Source of the DNA: Spiribacter salinus M19-40
Lineage (GTDB): Bacteria; Pseudomonadota; Gammaproteobacteria; Nitrococcales; Nitrococcaceae
NCBI RefSeq assembly: GCF_000319575.2
Contig: NC_021291.1
Location: forward strand, 868,001 to 932,000
Reading direction: 5' to 3'
Length of the DNA: 64,000 nt
In this document: positions 61,038 to 64,000 of the stretch, in pieces
Numbering within the stretch: position 1 is the stretch's first letter
Layout: every line of letters begins with the position of its first letter
Made by a program: the position numbers and the translations under genes
Notes under the pieces: model-generated
The model's database searches: none
Seen by the model: only the letters and a program-made list of their open reading frames with translations
What the model was told of the DNA's origin: nothing

Positions 61038-62969
61038 CTTCTTGTCGTCGTCCTTCACTTCCTCGAACTCGGCGTCGACCACATCGTCCTGATTGGCAGA
61101 CTCACCCTCACCCGAGGCCTGCGCGCCATCGCCCGCGCCATCGGCACCACCGGCATCCTGATAGAGCTTCTCGGCAAGCTTGCCAGAGGCCTCCGCCAGT
61201 GCCTGCGTCTTGGTCTCGATGGTGTCCTTGTCGCCATCCTTCATGGCTTCCTCAACCTCGCCGATGGCGTCTTCAACGGCCTTCTTCTCCTCGTCAGAAG
61301 CCTTGTCACCGACCTCCTCGAGGCTCTTGCGCGCCGCATGAATCAGGTTATCCGCCTGGTTACGCGCCTCGACAAGCTCACGGGCCTTGCGGTCCTCCTC
61401 GGCGTGCGACTCGGCGTCGGTGACCATCCGCTCGATCTCGTCCTCGGATAGGCCACTGGAGGCACGAATCTGAATCGACTGCTCCTTGCCGGTGCCCTTG
61501 TCACGGGCCGTGACATGCAGAATGCCGTTGGCGTCGATATCAAAGGTGACCTCCACCTGCGGCACGCCCCGCGGTGCGGGCGGAATGTCCGACAGATCAA
61601 ACTTGCCAAGCGACTTGTTATCCGCCGCCATCTCACGCTCACCCTGGAGCACATGCACGGTCACCGCGCTCTGATTGTCCTCAGCCGTCGAGAAGACCTG
61701 ATTCGCCTTGGTCGGAATCGTGGTGTTCTTCTCGATCAGCTTGGTCATCACGCCACCGAGCGTCTCGATGCCCAGCGACAGCGGGGTCACGTCGAGGAGC
61801 AGCACGTCCTTGACGTCGCCACCCAGCACACCGCCCTGAATTGCGGCGCCAATCGCCACCGCTTCGTCGGGGTTCACATCCCGGCGCGGCTCTTTGCCAA
61901 AGAAGTCCTTCACCGCCTCCTGGACCTTGGGCATGCGGGTCTGACCACCCACCAGAATGACCTCGTCAACCTCGCTTGCCTTGAGCCCGGCGTCATTCAA
62001 CGCGACCTCGCAGGGCTTGATCGTGCGACTCACCAGGTTCTCAACCAGGCTCTCGAGCTTCGCCCGCGTCAGCTTCAGGTTCAGATGCTTCGGCCCGGTC
62101 TGATCCGCCGTGATATACGGCAGGTTGACCTCGGTCTGCTGGGCGGAGGACAGCTCAATCTTGGCTTTCTCAGCCGCCTCTTTCAGTCGCTGCAGGGCAA
62201 GCCGGTCACTCGACAGATCAATGCCCTGGTCTTTCTTGAACTCAGCAACGAGATAATCAATCACTGCGCGGTCAAAGTCCTCACCGCCAAGGAAGGTGTC
62301 ACCGTTGGTGGAAAGCACCTCGAACTGATGCTCACCCTCAACCTCGGCAATTTCGATGATCGACACGTCAAACGTGCCGCCACCAAGGTCGTAGACCGCC
62401 ACCTTGCGATCACCACCCTTTTTGTCGAGACCATAGGCGAGCGCGGCCGCCGTGGGCTCGTTGATGATGCGGTTGACCTCAAGGCCGGCAATCCGCCCGG
62501 CATCCTTGGTCGCCTGACGCTGTGAGTCGTTGAAGTACGCCGGCACCGTGATGACCGCCTCGGTCACCTCTTCACCCAGATAATCCTCGACGGTGCTCTT
62601 CATTTTCTGGAGCACGCGGGCCGAGATTTCCGGTGGCGCCATTTTCTTGTCGCGCACCTCCACCCAGGCGTCGCCGTTGTCCGCTTTGACAATGCTGTAC
62701 GGCATTTCCTTGACGTCGCGCTGGACCACGTCTTCCTCGAACTTGCGCCCGATCAGCCGTTTGATGGCGTGCAGCGTGTTCTCCGGGTTGGTGACCGCCT
62801 GGCGCTTGGCGGCAGCCCCAACGAGCACCTCGCCATCTTCACTGAATGCCACGGTCGATGGCGTGGTCCGATCACCCTCGGCATTTTCGATAACCCGAGA
62901 CGACCCCCCTTCCATGACGGCGACGCAGGAATTGGTCGTTCCCAGATCGATTCCGATGATCTTGCCCAT
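61035..62969 (-). CDS. dnaK: Chaperone DnaK (Hsp70)
   Basis: A 644-residue Hsp70. The ATPase domain starts [21 protein letters not shown], with [16 protein letters not shown] and [17 protein letters not shown]; the substrate domain has [20 protein letters not shown]; the lid ends in an acidic disordered tail ([16 protein letters not shown]). Length is near E. coli DnaK (638). It works with DnaJ and GrpE, whose genes flank it. Confidence 0.99.
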   Translation of the reverse strand: MGKIIGIDLGTTNSCVAVMEGGSSRVIENAEGDRTTPSTVAFSEDGEVLVGAAAKRQAVTNPENTLHAIKRLIGRKFEEDVVQRDVKEMPYSIVKADNGDAWVEVRDKKMAPPEISARVLQKMKSTVEDYLGEEVTEAVITVPAYFNDSQRQATKDAGRIAGLEVNRIINEPTAAALAYGLDKKGGDRKVAVYDLGGGTFDVSIIEIAEVEGEHQFEVLSTNGDTFLGGEDFDRAVIDYLVAEFKKDQGIDLSSDRLALQRLKEAAEKAKIELSSAQQTEVNLPYITADQTGPKHLNLKLTRAKLESLVENLVSRTIKPCEVALNDAGLKASEVDEVILVGGQTRMPKVQEAVKDFFGKEPRRDVNPDEAVAIGAAIQGGVLGGDVKDVLLLDVTPLSLGIETLGGVMTKLIEKNTTIPTKANQVFSTAEDNQSAVTVHVLQGEREMAADNKSLGKFDLSDIPPAPRGVPQVEVTFDIDANGILHVTARDKGTGKEQSIQIRASSGLSEDEIERMVTDAESHAEEDRKARELVEARNQADNLIHAARKSLEEVGDKASDEEKKAVEDAIGEVEEAMKDGDKDTIETKTQALAEASGKLAEKLYQDAGGADGAGDGAQASGEGESANQDDVVDAEFEEVKDDDKK

Positions 62970-63010
62970 GATTAATCGCTCCTCAAAAACAAATTCAGTT
63001 CATTGCCTGA

Positions 63011-63037
63011 AGTGTAGGCAGGGGCAGGATTTTTCAA
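63011..63037 (-). promoter_or_regulatory. Candidate heat-shock or vegetative promoter of dnaK
   Basis: On the minus strand GTTGAAA (from 63038) is followed after 15 bases by TACACT (63011-63016). The -35 part fits both sigma-32 (CTTGAAA) and sigma-70; the downstream box is a poor match to either, and 15 bases is short for sigma-70. The -35 overlaps the grpE stop codon. Confidence 0.35.
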
Positions 63038-63630
63038 CCCTCGCCGCCGTTTTCTTCCGGTGCCTTGGCGACAATGACCATGGCTGGACGCAACAGTCGC
63101 TCGCCTAGGCGATAGCCCTTTTGCACAACATTCAGCACGGTATTCGGCTCAGCATCGGCGGCTGGCTGCGCCGCCATCGCCTCGTGACAGGCCGGATCAA
63201 ATCGCTCGCCTTCCGGATTGATTTCCTCAATACGGAATTTCTCGAGGGCCTGGTTGAACATTCGCAGCGTTAGCTCCGAGCCCTCCGCAATCTGGGTGAT
63301 ATCCGCCCCTTCTGAGCGCGCGGTCTGAACACCCATTTCAAGGCTGTCCTTAACCGCGAGCAGCTCACCGGCGAGTTTCTCCAGCGATTGCTGCCGGGCC
63401 TGTGCAACGTCTTTTTCGGCGCGCCGGCGCAGATTCTCCATCTCAGCCCGCGCCCGCAGGAACTGATTCCAGTTCTCTTCGGCGCGCGCCTCGGCCTCGG
63501 CTAGGGCCGTCTCCGTATCCGGCTCGCCCTGCTCAGCCTGCTCGGCCGCTTCTGCCGGCTGCGCTTTAGCCTGCTCTGCGGCTTCTTCCTCGTCGTTCGA
63601 CGAGTCCTTGCGCTTGTCGTCCTCGTTCAT
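63034..63630 (-). CDS. grpE: Nucleotide exchange factor GrpE
   Basis: A 198-residue dimeric cochaperone. The first 55 residues are a very acidic, Ala/Glu-rich disordered segment (SSNDEEEAAEQAKAQPAE), followed by a long coiled-coil helix (about 50-110) and the C-terminal beta domain (PEGERFDPACHEAMAAQ, VLNVVQKGYRLGERLLRPAMV). It releases ADP from DnaK. The ATG at 63630 lies 52 bases after hrcA, in the order hrcA-grpE-dnaK-dnaJ. Confidence 0.97.
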   Translation of the reverse strand: MNEDDKRKDSSNDEEEAAEQAKAQPAEAAEQAEQGEPDTETALAEAEARAEENWNQFLRARAEMENLRRRAEKDVAQARQQSLEKLAGELLAVKDSLEMGVQTARSEGADITQIAEGSELTLRMFNQALEKFRIEEINPEGERFDPACHEAMAAQPAADAEPNTVLNVVQKGYRLGERLLRPAMVIVAKAPEENGGEG

Positions 63631-63682
63631 CGTGTTCTCCGAAAATTCAGTGCGTACCCGTCCCTGCCGGGTGATGTGGGGT

Positions 63683-64000
63683 TCAATGTCCGGTTTTCAA
63701 GGCATGCCCCAACAGTCGAGCCGTAACATCCACAATCGGGATCACCCGGTCATATTCCATGCGGGTTGGCCCGATCACGCCGAGGACGCCCAGCACTTCG
63801 TCATCCGTCTGATAGGTCGAAGTCACCAGACTCACGCCATCAAAGGCCCGGTAGCCGGACTCTTGGCCAATAAAGATCTGCACCCCGTCCGCGGAGAGCG
63901 AGCGATCGAGCAGATGCAGGATGTCGCGCTTGCGGCCGAACGCATCGAACAGCTCCTTGAGTTTCTCGACGCTCGAGAGCTCGGCGAAGGTCATCAGGTT
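63683..64000 (-). CDS. hrcA: Heat-inducible repressor HrcA, N-terminus outside window
   Basis: Only the C-terminal 105 residues are present; the frame stays open to the window end. SSVEKLKELFDAFGRKRDILHLL and VLGVIGPTRMEYDRVIPIVDVTARLL are the family C-terminus. HrcA represses class I heat-shock genes by binding the CIRCE inverted repeat and is stabilised by GroEL. E. coli lacks it. Its own promoter region, where a CIRCE element would be expected, is not in the window. Confidence 0.94.
   Translation of the reverse strand, partial: NLMTFAELSSVEKLKELFDAFGRKRDILHLLDRSLSADGVQIFIGQESGYRAFDGVSLVTSTYQTDDEVLGVLGVIGPTRMEYDRVIPIVDVTARLLGHALKTGH

Noticed and set aside
61515-62525. Plus-strand open frame of 336 codons
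   Set aside because: It is antisense to dnaK with no ribosome site or motif.
62970-63682. CIRCE element controlling grpE or dnaK
   Set aside because: No TTAGCACTC/GAGTGCTAA-like inverted repeat was found in the two intergenic gaps.

Overview
The window is a densely packed bacterial chromosome segment, GC-rich, almost entirely protein-coding, with genes that overlap by 1-4 bases. Gene content and order point to a gammaproteobacterium: an lpxD-fabZ-lpxA-lpxB lipid A cluster, a Braun-type lipoprotein, glnD-dapC-dapD-dapE, recJ beside an RpfE-like gene, and a Pseudomonas-like run tilS-pyrG-kdsA-eno-ftsB-ispD-ispF-truD. The acidic tails of some proteins and the compact layout would fit a halophilic Ectothiorhodospiraceae member such as Spiribacter, but this is inference from general resemblance, not a search result.

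Left part (1-21 kb): a minus-strand group of an Rrf2 regulator (cut by the window edge), thiD and an AMP-forming ligase; tatD and dusA; a glutaredoxin-like gene coupled to an L,D-transpeptidase; an Lpp-like lipoprotein facing a second, LysM-type L,D-transpeptidase; small conserved genes; tRNA-Ser(UGA) with an unusual downstream repeat; pyrD; an orphan ParA with a coupled conserved gene; an alpha/beta hydrolase; the protease prc; recJ with an RpfE-like gene; and the amino-acid operon alaC-hom-thrC.

Middle (21-51 kb): nlpD, yqaA, pcm and surE lie on the minus strand without an rpoS neighbour. Beyond a plus-strand smr gene comes a block of 25 consecutive minus-strand genes from rpsB (51.05 kb) to truD (24.5 kb). 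It covers translation (rpsB, tsf, frr), nucleotide synthesis (pyrH, pyrG), undecaprenyl and phospholipid precursors (uppS, cdsA), isoprenoids (dxr, ispD, ispF), outer-membrane assembly (rseP, bamA, skp), lipid A (lpxD, fabZ, lpxA, lpxB, kdsA), replication (rnhB, dnaE), fatty acids (accA), tRNA modification (tilS, truD), glycolysis (eno) and division (ftsB). A promoter and a structured leader are visible in front of rpsB.

Right part (51-64 kb): map and glnD run divergently from rpsB into the lysine/diaminopimelate genes dapC, dapD and dapE. On the minus strand are hrcA (partial), grpE, dnaK, dnaJ, dapB and an FAD oxidoreductase.

No insertion sequence, prophage, CRISPR array or complete new defence system was seen. 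No stretch over 300 bases lacks a gene. The most unusual signals are small: a tRNA 3'-end tail repeat, a Cys/His insertion in threonine synthase, an Ala/Pro/Glu-rich S2 tail, a structured dnaK-dnaJ spacer, an Rrf2 protein without its cluster cysteines, and the missing rpoS.
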